DNA from: Nitrospirota bacterium
Lineage (GTDB): Bacteria > Nitrospirota > Thermodesulfovibrionia > Thermodesulfovibrionales > JdFR-88
Assembly (NCBI GenBank): GCA_021840255.1
Contig: JAKBYX010000002.1
Coordinates: forward strand, 1 to 33,324
Reading direction: 5' to 3'
Length of the DNA stretch: 33,324 bases
Below are positions 7,884 through 15,986 of this stretch, piece by piece. The position numbers were made by a program, and so were the translations under genes. The notes beneath the pieces were generated by a model. It ran no database searches. It worked only from the letters and a program-made list of their open reading frames with translations, and was not told the origin of the DNA. Within the stretch, counting starts at the first letter, position 1; the number at the start of each line of letters is the position of its first letter.

Positions 7884-8112
7884 ACCTAACGGGAAAAAAT
7901 AAAAAAAGCGCTGCATGCCCCCTAAAAAAACGGCAAAACGAGAACCGGGAAGATGCAGGGTGGGGGCGGACGGCATTCGCTCCGCTAAGTGCTGTCTCAC
8001 CTTGTTTGCCAGCATACCGTGTATACCGCACGGGGTCTCCAGGTTGCCGCTACTTCATGTGACGCGCCCGCAGCACCCGTTGCGCTCATATCAACCGCCC
8101 CCGCATTAATCC

Positions 8113-8151
8113 CTGAAAAGCCTTTTATTTTTTATTAGAATAATAAAAAAT
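8113..8151 (+). promoter_or_regulatory. Promoter and perfect A+T palindrome abutting the methyltransferase start
   Basis: CTGAAA (8113-8118), 17 bases, TAGAAT (8136-8141) predicts a start near 8148, two bases before ATG 8150. An 11-base perfect inverted repeat with a GAA centre spans 8127-8151 and includes the first two bases of the ATG. There is no Shine-Dalgarno sequence. Confidence 0.45.
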
Positions 8152-9337
8152 GAGCCAGAAAATGCAAAAAGACCAAGACCCGCTTGGCCGGAAAATAGGG
8201 GAACGGATAGTTGCCGGGGGCCCTATCACGTTCAGGGAGTTCATGAGGATGGCGCTCTACGAGCCCGGTCTCGGTTATTACACGGAGCCCGGCGCGCAGA
8301 TAGGCAAGGCGGGGGACTTCTATACCAGCCCGCACCTGCACCCCGCCTTTGGCCAGATGATCGCAAAGCAGATAGAAGAGATGTGGACTGTGCTTGGCAA
8401 AGGACCTTTTGCGGTAATAGAGCAGGGGCCGGGAAAGGGATATCTGGCAAAAGACATACTGGATCATATAGAGGCAAAAAACGGGGAGCTCTACGACGCT
8501 GTTACCTACCGGCTGATAGAGCTTAACCCCGCGCTGGAGAGTTTCCAGGATGAGCTTTTAGACAGACACCAAAAAAACAAAAAGGTCTTCCGGGATGCGC
8601 GTCTGGGAGAGACAAAAGAAGAAAAAGGGATGATACTGGCCAATGAGCTTCTGGACGCCTTCCCCGTCCATCTGGTGCAGATGCGGGGGGACGAACTTAT
8701 GGAGGTTTATGCCGGCTTTGACGCGGGAAAAGGTCTCTTTTATGAAACGCTTGCTCCGCCCTCAATCCCCGAGATCGAAGAATACATACGGGAGTTCGTC
8801 CCCGGCGGAAGGCTACCTGCGGGTTTTTACCGGACGGAGGTGAACCTGGATGTCAGGGGATGGCTCCGGGAAGCCGGAGAGGCCTTTAAGGGAGGCTCCT
8901 TCCTGCTTGTAATAGACTACGGGTATCCTGCCTGGGACTATTACGGCCCGGAGCGGGACCGTGGGACCCTCCTTTGTTACAAGGGGCACAGGGTGAGCGA
9001 GGACCCGTACAAAGAGCCTGGCCGCATGGACATAACGGCGCACGTGAATTTTTCAGCCCTGGCAAGGTGGGGAGAGCGCGAAGGTTTCAGGTGCGCGGGC
9101 TTTTGCCCGCAGGGCACGTATTTGGTTTCACTGGGGATGGAAGATATACTCGAAGGCCTTGGACAGCAGGACATCCTCCGGATAAAGGGCCTGCTTCTTC
9201 CTGGCACGATGGGACAGACGCATAAGGTGATGGCCCTTTATAAATCGGATCTGATACGGGCCGGCGGCCCTGGGGGGGCGGGAGAGCTGCCAAAACTGCG
9301 CGGGTTTGCAATGAGGAACCAGTGCAAGGTGCTCTGA
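8150..9337 (+). CDS. SAM-dependent methyltransferase, MidA/NDUFAF7 family
   Basis: A 395-residue protein matching the family of human NDUFAF7 (MidA), which dimethylates an arginine of complex I subunit NDUFS2 during assembly. Diagnostic blocks are present: GPITFREFMRMALYEPGLGY near residue 25, GDFYTSPHLHPAFG, the SAM-binding EQGPGKG, NELLDAFPVH, DYGYPAWDYYGPERDRGTL and DITAHVNFSAL. Length is usual for the family (about 350-400). It is transcribed divergently from the GNAT-like gene across 277 bases. Bacterial targets are not established; no complex I genes are in the window. The start lacks a ribosome binding site but agrees with the promoter-predicted transcript start. Confidence 0.92.
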   Translation: MSQKMQKDQDPLGRKIGERIVAGGPITFREFMRMALYEPGLGYYTEPGAQIGKAGDFYTSPHLHPAFGQMIAKQIEEMWTVLGKGPFAVIEQGPGKGYLAKDILDHIEAKNGELYDAVTYRLIELNPALESFQDELLDRHQKNKKVFRDARLGETKEEKGMILANELLDAFPVHLVQMRGDELMEVYAGFDAGKGLFYETLAPPSIPEIEEYIREFVPGGRLPAGFYRTEVNLDVRGWLREAGEAFKGGSFLLVIDYGYPAWDYYGPERDRGTLLCYKGHRVSEDPYKEPGRMDITAHVNFSALARWGEREGFRCAGFCPQGTYLVSLGMEDILEGLGQQDILRIKGLLLPGTMGQTHKVMALYKSDLIRAGGPGGAGELPKLRGFAMRNQCKVL

Positions 9338-9354
9338 GTTTTTAGAGATCCGGC

Positions 9355-10143
9355 CTAAAACTCTTTCAGCCGCGCAAGGCTTTTAAAGACGTCCTCCTTG
9401 TTGTGGGCCTCCACCGTAAACACGATTTCTTCCCTGCCCCTTAACTCTTTAAACAGACGGTCAAAGGGGAAGGTGCCTTCTCCTATCGGGCGGTGAGCGT
9501 CCGCGGAGCCGTCGTTGTCGTGCAGGTGGAGCTCGATGATGTATTTTTTAAGCGGCAAAAGCCAGTCCTCCAGCGCCAGGGATTTTGAGAAAAGATTGAA
9601 ATGCCCCGTATCGAAACAGAGGCCGAAACTTTCGCAGCCAAGCACGCCAAAAAGCGCCTCCAGGTTTTCCGGGCTGTCCTCGAATATGTTTTCGACCGCT
9701 ATCCTTATGCCCGCCTTTTGCGCCCGCTTTAGCAGGGACTCCCAGGTAAGCACGGATCTTTCAAGCCAGAGGTCCACCCGGAGCGAATATTTCCATTTCT
9801 CGTACCCGGAATGAAATACTATGGTTCCGGCGCCCAGCGCGCCGGCCAAGTCCAGGGTCTTTCCAAACCGGTCGATGGTCACCGCGCGTATTTTTTCGTC
9901 TACCGCACCCGGAGACAGGTCCATAAAAGGTGCATGGACGCTCAGTTCAGGCCCATAGTCAAGGAGTTTTAATGTCTCTTCCAGCCGCATTTTCTTTTGA
10001 TCGGATGCACTTTCAGGGGCCAAAAGATCCATGTCGCAGGCCTGTATATAGAGCTCCAGGTCAAAACCGTTTTCCCGGCAGAGCGGTGCGAACTCCAAAA
10101 GCCTTCCAAACGGCATATGAACGTGCGGGTTTTTGGTTAACAA
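9355..10143 (-). CDS. Sugar phosphate isomerase/epimerase-like TIM barrel (AP endonuclease family 2 fold)
   Basis: A 262-residue xylose isomerase-like TIM barrel. Metal-binding segments of the family are recognisable in order: VHAPFMDLSP, IVFHSGYEKW, IAVENIFEDSPENL, LCFDTGHFNLF, ELHLHDNDGSADAHRPIGEG, and VEAHN near the C terminus. These supply the His, Glu and Asp ligands. Substrate is open: members act as sugar or inositol isomerases/epimerases or endonucleases. The TTG start at 10143 keeps the first barrel strand (HVHMPFG) intact; ATG 10116 would cut into it. It lies 42 bases downstream of the FmdB-type gene on the same strand and converges with the methyltransferase gene. Confidence 0.87.
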   Translation of the reverse strand: MLTKNPHVHMPFGRLLEFAPLCRENGFDLELYIQACDMDLLAPESASDQKKMRLEETLKLLDYGPELSVHAPFMDLSPGAVDEKIRAVTIDRFGKTLDLAGALGAGTIVFHSGYEKWKYSLRVDLWLERSVLTWESLLKRAQKAGIRIAVENIFEDSPENLEALFGVLGCESFGLCFDTGHFNLFSKSLALEDWLLPLKKYIIELHLHDNDGSADAHRPIGEGTFPFDRLFKELRGREEIVFTVEAHNKEDVFKSLARLKEF

Positions 10144-10185
10144 GCTTTTATGCTCTTTGTTTTATTTTGCTTTTGCTGCGGTTTG

Positions 10186-10509
10186 CTACGGGTTATTAGG
10201 TGAACTGTTAGTGGCCGGGGCGGCCTTGCTCTCCGTCTTGGCTTCAGTGGATTTTTCCGTCTTTTCAACCGCCTTATCCTTGTCTCCGCTTTTTTTGTGC
10301 GCCTTGCCGGCTGAACTGCCGGGGTTTTTTTTGCCGGCGAAATCCGTAACGTACCAGCCGGTGCCTTTAAGTACAAAAGAGGTGTTAGAGACCAGCTTTT
10401 TTAACTTGCCCTTGCAATCTGGACATTCGGTAAGAAGCGGGTCGCTGAATTTCTGGAACACCTCCAACCGCTTGTTACATTTTTCGCACGCATATTCGTA
10501 TATTGGCAT
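10186..10509 (-). CDS. FmdB-family zinc ribbon protein
   Basis: A 107-residue protein starting [16 protein letters not shown] with paired CxxC motifs (C8/C11 and CPDCKG near 34), the hallmark of the FmdB/CxxC_CXXC_SSSS zinc ribbon. FmdB was named after a putative regulator of formamidase/amidase genes; the general role is unknown. After the ribbon (about 60 residues) comes a low-complexity Lys/Ser/Ala-rich tail, probably disordered. A GGAGG lies 12 bases before the ATG. It is followed on the same strand by the TIM-barrel gene. Confidence 0.9.
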   Translation of the reverse strand: MPIYEYACEKCNKRLEVFQKFSDPLLTECPDCKGKLKKLVSNTSFVLKGTGWYVTDFAGKKNPGSSAGKAHKKSGDKDKAVEKTEKSTEAKTESKAAPATNSSPNNP

Positions 10510-10614
10510 TTTGAGTCTGATCCTCCGCTTGAGAAAAAAATTAAAAATTAAAATTTTTATGCACTATTAATAATATAAAAGATGCCGCAAGCCCCGTCAA
10601 ATAAGGTTTTGCTC

Positions 10615-12114
10615 TTATTTTAAAGGTTCTGTTTCAGCGGGAATGATTTTGCCCTTGATGGAAGCCCTTGTTGCCAGGTGTACGCTGGCGTGTCTTCTGC
10701 CATAGGCAAAGTAGATGAAAAGCCCCGCCACCAGCCATATTACCAGCCTCATCCAGGTGGCGGCCGGCAGCCCGGCCATAAGGTAAAAACAGGAGATGAT
10801 GCCCAGAACCGGGGTAGCCGTGCCACCCGGCGCCTTGAAAACCCTTTTTGCCTCCGGATGGGTACGCCTTAATACCAGCACTCCGGCGCAGACTATGGCA
10901 AAGGCAAGCAGGGTGCCGATGCTCACCATCTCGCCCACTATCCCAAGCGGCAGAATGGCGGATGCCGCCGCCGTGACCACTCCAGTAATTATCGTGTTTA
11001 TATAAGGCGTCCTGAACCTTGGATGCACCTTCGAGGCCCAGTGTGGAAGGAGCCTGTCTTTTGCCATCGTGAAAAATATCCTGGACTGCCCAAGCAGAAG
11101 GACCAGGACGGTTGAGGTCAATCCGGCTATCGCCCCCACCTTCAAAAGAGGGGAGAACCAGTATAGTTTCATCGCGTCCAGCGCCACCGCAAAGGGCGCG
11201 GGCACATTCAGCTTGGTGTAGTGAACAACCCCTGTCAGAACCAGCGAGACCACCACATAGAGCACCGTGCAGATAAAAAGGCTGCCCAGTATGCCAATGG
11301 GCATGTCCCTTTTCGGGTTTTTGGCCTCCTGCGCCAGCGTGGAGACCGCGTCAAACCCTATGTAGGCAAAAAATATTACGCCCGCCCCGCGCAGCACCCC
11401 GCTAACGCCGAAAATACCGAACTGCCCGCTGTTTTTGGGTATGAACGGGTGCCAGAGCGCCGGTTTTATGAAGTGGATCCCTAGCCCTATGAAGGCAAAA
11501 AGAATGGCCACCTTGATGAATACGACCGCCGCGTTCAGGGCGGCGGACTCCCTGATGCCCAGCACCAGGATCACAGTTATGAAGGCCACAAGCGCCACTG
11601 CCGGCAGGTTGAACAGCGCCCCGGTTAAAAACCACTTGTGCAGGACCGGATCAAAACCAAGGGGCGGACCTGAGAGCGCGGCAGGGAAATTAATGCCAAG
11701 CCCCTTGACGAAGCTTATGAAGTAACCGGACCAGCCTATGGAGACGGTAGTTGCACCCAGAGTGTATTCCAGGATGAGGTCCCAGCCGATTATCCAGGCC
11801 AGGAACTGCCCAAGGGTGGCATAAGCGTATGTATAAGCGCTGCCCGCGATGGGTATCATCGAGGAGAACTCCGCATAACAGAGACCTGAGAATCCGCAGG
11901 CTATTGCAGCAAGAAGGAAGGAAAGGACTATGCCGGGACCGGCGTTCTGGGCGGCCGCCTGACCTGTAAGGACGAATATTCCCGCCCCGATTATCACGCC
12001 TATACCCAGGAGCACCAGGTTTACTGGCCCTATGGATCTCCTCAGGCTGTGCTTTTCATCGAATGCCTCTTCCTGCAGAGATTCCAGGGTTTTTTTAAGA
12101 AGAAGTCTTTTCAT
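10615..12114 (-). CDS. APC-family amino acid permease (cationic amino acid transporter type)
   Basis: A 499-residue integral membrane protein with about 12 hydrophobic segments. The first segment carries the APC substrate-binding glycine motif (GIGVIIGAGIFVLTGQAA). Other family blocks are IPIAGSAYTYAYATLG and FFAYIGFDAVSTLAQEAKNP, typical of the CAT/YfnA subgroup, which imports amino acids by proton symport. It begins 22 bases after the ArsR-type regulator, so it probably forms an operon with it. There is no strong ribosome binding site. A weak hairpin overlaps the stop codon (10599-10605 with 10614-10620). Substrate is not predictable. Confidence 0.94.
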   Translation of the reverse strand: MKRLLLKKTLESLQEEAFDEKHSLRRSIGPVNLVLLGIGVIIGAGIFVLTGQAAAQNAGPGIVLSFLLAAIACGFSGLCYAEFSSMIPIAGSAYTYAYATLGQFLAWIIGWDLILEYTLGATTVSIGWSGYFISFVKGLGINFPAALSGPPLGFDPVLHKWFLTGALFNLPAVALVAFITVILVLGIRESAALNAAVVFIKVAILFAFIGLGIHFIKPALWHPFIPKNSGQFGIFGVSGVLRGAGVIFFAYIGFDAVSTLAQEAKNPKRDMPIGILGSLFICTVLYVVVSLVLTGVVHYTKLNVPAPFAVALDAMKLYWFSPLLKVGAIAGLTSTVLVLLLGQSRIFFTMAKDRLLPHWASKVHPRFRTPYINTIITGVVTAAASAILPLGIVGEMVSIGTLLAFAIVCAGVLVLRRTHPEAKRVFKAPGGTATPVLGIISCFYLMAGLPAATWMRLVIWLVAGLFIYFAYGRRHASVHLATRASIKGKIIPAETEPLK

Positions 12115-12136
12115 CGGGAAGGCGGGTTTTTTCTCA

Positions 12137-12466
12137 CTAAAGCTCTATGAGTTTTGCTATCTTTTTTCTTTCGTTGAGCATATCGGCCATGACCTCTCTC
12201 ATCAGGTTGCAGGCCTCTATTACCTTCAGGTTGGATATGCTGTAGTAAATGTTCACCCCGTCGCGCCTGGTCTTCAGTATTCCCTTGTGGCGCATCATCG
12301 CCAGGTGCTGGGAGACGTTGGCCTTTGGAACTCCCAGTATCTCGACCAGCTCCGTCACGCTCTTTTCGCCGCTTTTAAGGGCGTTCATTATCTCAAGCCG
12401 CTTTGGGCTTGCTATGGTCTTGCAGATTTCCGCCTGGAGCTCGAATATGGTCCTGTCTTTTGACAC
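12137..12466 (-). CDS. ArsR-family winged-helix regulator
   Basis: A 109-residue winged helix-turn-helix repressor of ArsR type: ICKTIASPKRLEIMNALKSG, then SVTELVEILGVPKANVSQHL as recognition helix, then the wing (ILKTRRDGVNIYYSI). The alpha-3 metal site (ELCVCD type) of arsenic/cadmium sensors is missing, and only two scattered cysteines occur, so it probably senses something else. It is 22 bases upstream of the APC permease, its likely target. It starts with GTG, without a Shine-Dalgarno, two bases after a transcript start predicted by a strong promoter. Confidence 0.92.
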   Translation of the reverse strand: MSKDRTIFELQAEICKTIASPKRLEIMNALKSGEKSVTELVEILGVPKANVSQHLAMMRHKGILKTRRDGVNIYYSISNLKVIEACNLMREVMADMLNERKKIAKLIEL

Positions 12467-12474
12467 TGCTAATA

Positions 12475-12503
12475 ATTTAATGGTTATTTTTAATAGTTGT
12501 CAA
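12475..12503 (-). promoter_or_regulatory. Sigma-70-type promoter of the ArsR gene
   Basis: A perfect -35 TTGACA (12503-12498) lies inside the 3' end of yraN. After 17 bases comes TTAAAT (12480-12475). The predicted start is at 12468, leaving only two bases before GTG 12466. Confidence 0.55.
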
Positions 12504-12867
12504 GGGATTCAAAAGCATCCTTTATGTGCTCCAGCCCGGCGGGGCCGATGGTTATAACGTCAAAGCGCGCCGGCAGCTCGGTTTTTTTTAGCGCCATGTA
12601 CCCCCTGGCCGCCTTTACTATCCTGTCCTGCTTCCTAGGGTCCACGGCCTCGGCGGGCCCCCCGAAAAGTCCTGAGCTCCTGGCCTTTACCTCTACGAAC
12701 ACAAGCCACCCCTCGTGCATGGCTATTATGTCGATTTCCGCCCGCCTGATGCGGAAATTGCGGCAGACTATCTTATAGCCCTGTTTTCCCAGGTAGTTTA
12801 CCGCCTGCTGCTCGGCGCTCCTGCCCAGGCGGGTCTTATTCGGCAGATGGGGTAACTGGTCCCGCAA
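12490..12867 (-). CDS. yraN: YraN family (UPF0102) nuclease-like protein
   Basis: A 125-residue protein with the RecB-like nuclease core of UPF0102: LGRSAEQQAVNYLGKQGYKIV, then the catalytic-type segment AEIDIIAMHEGWLVFVEVKARS (Glu, Asp, then ExK). Length is normal. YraN proteins are widespread, often near rnhB and rplS, and their role is not established. The TTG start at 12867 is supported by AAGG just upstream and gives the expected N terminus. It overlaps the Toprim gene by 32 bases, so the two are translationally linked. Confidence 0.92.
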   Translation of the reverse strand: MRDQLPHLPNKTRLGRSAEQQAVNYLGKQGYKIVCRNFRIRRAEIDIIAMHEGWLVFVEVKARSSGLFGGPAEAVDPRKQDRIVKAARGYMALKKTELPARFDVITIGPAGLEHIKDAFESLDNY

Positions 12868-13324
12868 AAAAACCTTCGAGCCTCCTCAGGAGCGTGGGTA
12901 TGGATTCTATGTCCTTGATGTCCTTCTGGCACATTGCCCTGATTATCTCGCGGAAGCCGTGGAATTCCTCGAAATGCCCCTCAAGGCTTTCCTCCAGGGC
13001 TTTTGTCATCTGGTCCCCTCTCTGGTCCCAGTCCAACAGGAGAACGGCCGTCCCGTAACTTTCAATTATCTCTTCGGAGAACTCGTAAAGGTTTTGCCCC
13101 CTGTGCAGCGTTATTATCTCACCATCGAGGCCCAGGGACCTCAAGGCCAGGGCGTCTTTTTTCCCCTCCACTATAACAGGTGTGCTTTTGTTTACTTCGA
13201 TCAACTCCGCCAGGACCTCCCGCAGCCGCTCTGCCCTTTGCGCGTCTCCGCGGGCGGACAGGACGCGCATCTCGCCGCCCTGCCTCTCAGCCTTGTAATT
13301 TTTCCTGTCTTTCTTCCTGCTCAA
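12836..13324 (-). CDS. Small stand-alone Toprim domain protein
   Basis: A 162-residue protein built around a Toprim fold: VIVEGKKDALALRSLG contains the conserved catalytic Glu, and LLLDWDQRGDQMT supplies the DxD pair. These bind magnesium in primases, topoisomerases, OLD nucleases and RNase M5-like enzymes. No other domain is visible, so it resembles the small RNase M5/primase-like Toprim group. The N-terminal 40 residues are charged. The assigned TTG start has no ribosome binding site; an ATG 18 codons in (MRVLSARGD) is an alternative. It overlaps yraN by 32 bases. Confidence 0.82.
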   Translation of the reverse strand: MSRKKDRKNYKAERQGGEMRVLSARGDAQRAERLREVLAELIEVNKSTPVIVEGKKDALALRSLGLDGEIITLHRGQNLYEFSEEIIESYGTAVLLLDWDQRGDQMTKALEESLEGHFEEFHGFREIIRAMCQKDIKDIESIPTLLRRLEGFFAGPVTPSAE

Positions 13325-13443
13325 AGGGTTTTTAAAAAAACAAGCTGTGCCGCAATACTTCTAACCGTCTTAGTAATTATAACTGAAACTCAGGGGGCTT
13401 ATGTGCGAAGACGGGGCCTCCCGGCGTCTGAAAAAATAAAATC

Positions 13444-13674
13444 CTATTCCACGGCCACGAAGGTCTCCGTTCTGGTGAGTCCTCTTACCTTCCTGACCCT
13501 TTTTAATATTTTGTTGAATATATCGTTGGTGTCCTTGGCCTCCAGGGCGGCGATGATATCGTATTGCCCAGTGACGACGTCCGCCTCCTTGACGCCTCCG
13601 ATGCCCCTCAGCGTATCACGGATGGTCTGCTCTTTTCCGGGGATGACGTTCGCAAGAAGATAGACTCTGCTCAT
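13444..13674 (-). CDS. Stand-alone Lrp/AsnC ligand-binding (RAM) domain
   Basis: Seventy-six residues comprising only the ferredoxin-like effector domain of Lrp/AsnC regulators: VYLLANVIPGKEQTIRDTL, GIGGVKEADVVTGQYDIIAAL, then DTNDIFNKILKRVRKVRG. There is no DNA-binding domain. Such single domains form rings and may bind amino acids or modulate full-length Lrp proteins; the function is not established. The ATG is five bases after the Ku stop codon, and its AAAGGAGG ribosome binding site lies within the end of the Ku gene, so it is co-transcribed with Ku. Confidence 0.92.
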   Translation of the reverse strand: MSRVYLLANVIPGKEQTIRDTLRGIGGVKEADVVTGQYDIIAALEAKDTNDIFNKILKRVRKVRGLTRTETFVAVE

Positions 13675-13679
13675 GGTGT

Positions 13680-14588
13680 TTAAGCGCCTCCTTTGGAATG
13701 GGCAAGGGCGCGGCCGTTCCCATGGGTCTTCCGGCCCCCGCGCCTGAGTCCGTTTTTTTCGTTTTTTTCGCCTTTTTTGCTTTTTTCGCCTTTTTGTTCT
13801 TTCGCTTTAAGCCCGGCCTCACCGCGGGGCGGTTTTTCGAGGCTCTTGCGGAGGGCCTCCATCAGGCTCACCACCTTGGGACCGGGGGGCGCCGCGGGCG
13901 CCAATTTTATCTCCCTGCCTTCTATCTTTGCGTTTATGACGTTCATCAGCGCCTCGCGGTAGGTGTCTTTGTACCTGGAAGGGTCGAATTTCACCGCGAA
14001 CCTGTTGATAAGCTCTTTTGCCAGCGAAAGCTCGTCTTTGTTGGGCTTCACTTCAGGGATGCTGAGTTCCTTCGGGTCTGCCACCTCCTCCTGGTAAAGA
14101 AGCGTTTGGAGCAGCAGGACGTCCCCGTGGACGCCAAGCGCCGCCAGATGCTCCTTTTCCTTCAGTGCCACCCTGGCCATGGCGGTCTTGCCGGTTTCTC
14201 TTATGGCCTCCCTGAGCAGCCCGTAAGGCCGCTCGCTTCCCTCGTCCGGCTCCATGTAATAGACCTTGTCAAAGTATATGGAAGGTATCTCGCCCGCCCC
14301 CACAAACCCCTCGATGTTTATGGATTTTGAGGCAAACTGCGGAAGGGCCTTGAACTCATCCCCCGTGATGACCACAAACTTCCGCTTCCTGTACTCATAT
14401 CCGCGGACTATCTCATCCCAGGACAGGTCTTTGTTGTCCTGCGGGCAGTGCCGCCGGTATTCTATGGGGGCGTTGTCGGCCTTGTGGAGCAGCTTGAAGG
14501 ACAGCTCCTTCCTCTGTGTGGCGGCGTACAGTTTTACCCGGATGCTGACAAGGGCAAAGTTGATGCTGCCTTTCCATATGGCCTTCAT
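13680..14588 (-). CDS. ku: Ku protein (non-homologous end joining)
   Basis: A bacterial Ku homodimer subunit, 302 residues, that binds DNA ends and recruits LigD for non-homologous end joining. Family sequence is evident from MKAIWKGSINFALVSIRVKLYA through PIEYRRHCP and VRGYEYRKRKFVVI to the C-terminal core KFDPSRYKDTYREALMNVI. The last 45 residues are a Lys/Gly-rich basic tail, as seen in many bacterial Ku proteins. No ligD is in the window. I prefer ATG 14588 to TTG 14594 because the promoter at 14595-14623 places the transcript start on the A of that ATG, making the message leaderless. Confidence 0.95.
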   Translation of the reverse strand: MKAIWKGSINFALVSIRVKLYAATQRKELSFKLLHKADNAPIEYRRHCPQDNKDLSWDEIVRGYEYRKRKFVVITGDEFKALPQFASKSINIEGFVGAGEIPSIYFDKVYYMEPDEGSERPYGLLREAIRETGKTAMARVALKEKEHLAALGVHGDVLLLQTLLYQEEVADPKELSIPEVKPNKDELSLAKELINRFAVKFDPSRYKDTYREALMNVINAKIEGREIKLAPAAPPGPKVVSLMEALRKSLEKPPRGEAGLKAKEQKGEKSKKGEKNEKNGLRRGGRKTHGNGRALAHSKGGA

Positions 14589-14594
14589 AACCAA

Positions 14595-14623
14595 ACAATA
14601 TCATCAATAAAATAGCCGGTCAA
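14595..14623 (-). promoter_or_regulatory. Promoter of ku, predicting a leaderless transcript
   Basis: Minus strand TTGACC (14623-14618), 17 bases, TATTGT (14600-14595). The seven-base offset places the start on the A of ATG 14588. The rest of the divergent ku-dsrA gap (to 14767) is strongly A+T rich and holds a possible dsrA -10, GATAAT at 14693-14698, with a poor -35. Confidence 0.5.
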
Positions 14624-14767
14624 AAAAAATCTCCATGTGGTATCCTCTAAAAACATAAGTATTAATGATTTTTTGATTAAATTTTTTTATTTGATAATAA
14701 AGAACGCGTTATATTACCCTTTAGGACACTTCTCTTACGCGAAAAAAACCATAAGAAGGAGGACTAT

Positions 14768-15949
14768 ATGAAGAAGTATGAGACGCCCCTTCTTGACGAG
14801 CTTGAGAAGGGCCCATGGCCCAGCTTTGTTAAGGAGATGAAGAGGGCGGCAGCTAAGAACGAGATGGCCAATGACGAGCTTGGCCAGGTTGAAAAGTCCT
14901 ACAAGGACAAGCGCGGCTACTGGAAACACGGCGGCATAGTGGGCGTGCTTGGTTATGGCGGCGGCGTCATAGGTAGGTATTCCTCTATACCGGAAGAGTT
15001 TCCCGGCGTTGCCCATTTCCACACCTTCAGGATCAACCAGCCCAGCGGTATGTATTACAAGACCGAGAGGCTGAGGGAGATCATGGACCTGTGGGACAAA
15101 TACGGCAGCGGTCTTACCAACATGCACGGCTCCACCGGCGACATGATCATGCTTGGCTGCAGGACCGAGGCTCTTGAGCCCCTGTTTGCCGAGACGTCTT
15201 CCCGCGGGTGGGACCTTGGTGGTTCCGGCTCCGCTTTGAGGACTCCGGCGTGCTGCCTTGGGAAGTCCAGGTGCGAATGGGCAAACATTGACACCATGGA
15301 CCTCTGCAACGAGCTCACCCAGGCTTACCAGGACTATCTGCACAGGCCGGCCTGGCCATACAAGTTCAAATTCAAGATCGCAGGCTGCGCCGTGGACTGC
15401 GTTGCCTCGATAGCCCGCGCCGACTGCTCCGTCATCGGCACCTGGAAGGGCAAGATCGCGGTGGATCAGTCCGCTGTAGCTAATTACGCCAAAGGCGGGA
15501 TGAACATCCAGGCCGAGATCGTGGACATGTGCCCCACGGGCTGCATGAGCTACAACGGCTCCGAGCTTACGATAGACGACGAGAACTGCAGCCGCTGCAT
15601 GCACTGCATATCCAAGATGACGAAGGCCCTCAGGCCCACCGGCGAAAGGGGCGCGACCATACTCATTGGCGCCAAGGCTCCCATCGTTGTGGGTTCGCTG
15701 CTTTCCTGGGTGGTAGTGCCGTTCATAAAGATGGAGCCGCCGTACACCGAGTTCAAGGAACTGGTTGAGAAGATGTGGGAGTGGTGGGACGACAACGCCA
15801 AGCCCAGGGAGAGGATAGGCGAGCTCATCGAGATGAAGGGCATGAGGCCGTTCCTGGAAGCCATCGGCGTGGAGCCGCAGGCGCAGCAGGTATATGAGCC
15901 AAGAAAAGACCCGTTCTTCTTCTGGAAGGAAGAGGACCTCAATAAATAA
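14768..15949 (+). CDS. dsrA: Dissimilatory sulfite reductase alpha subunit
   Basis: DsrA, 393 residues, part of the DsrA2B2 enzyme that reduces sulfite in the cytoplasm, passing sulfur to DsrC. Siroheme/4Fe-4S ligands are C163-x5-C169 (CLGKSRC) and C207-x3-C211 (CAVDC). A ferredoxin domain follows with C255, C259 and C274/C277/C280. [12 protein letters not shown] and [10 protein letters not shown] are typical DsrA blocks. It is clearly shorter than the Desulfovibrio vulgaris subunit (437 residues): the segment between the siroheme site and the ferredoxin domain lacks the insert found there, and CAVDC replaces the common CPNDC. The ribosome binding site AAGGAGG is ideal. Divergent from ku; followed by dsrB after 37 bases. 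Confidence 0.97.
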   Translation: MKKYETPLLDELEKGPWPSFVKEMKRAAAKNEMANDELGQVEKSYKDKRGYWKHGGIVGVLGYGGGVIGRYSSIPEEFPGVAHFHTFRINQPSGMYYKTERLREIMDLWDKYGSGLTNMHGSTGDMIMLGCRTEALEPLFAETSSRGWDLGGSGSALRTPACCLGKSRCEWANIDTMDLCNELTQAYQDYLHRPAWPYKFKFKIAGCAVDCVASIARADCSVIGTWKGKIAVDQSAVANYAKGGMNIQAEIVDMCPTGCMSYNGSELTIDDENCSRCMHCISKMTKALRPTGERGATILIGAKAPIVVGSLLSWVVVPFIKMEPPYTEFKELVEKMWEWWDDNAKPRERIGELIEMKGMRPFLEAIGVEPQAQQVYEPRKDPFFFWKEEDLNK

Positions 15950-15986
15950 CGATTTTTAAAAGAAACCGTAAAGGAGGAATAAAATA

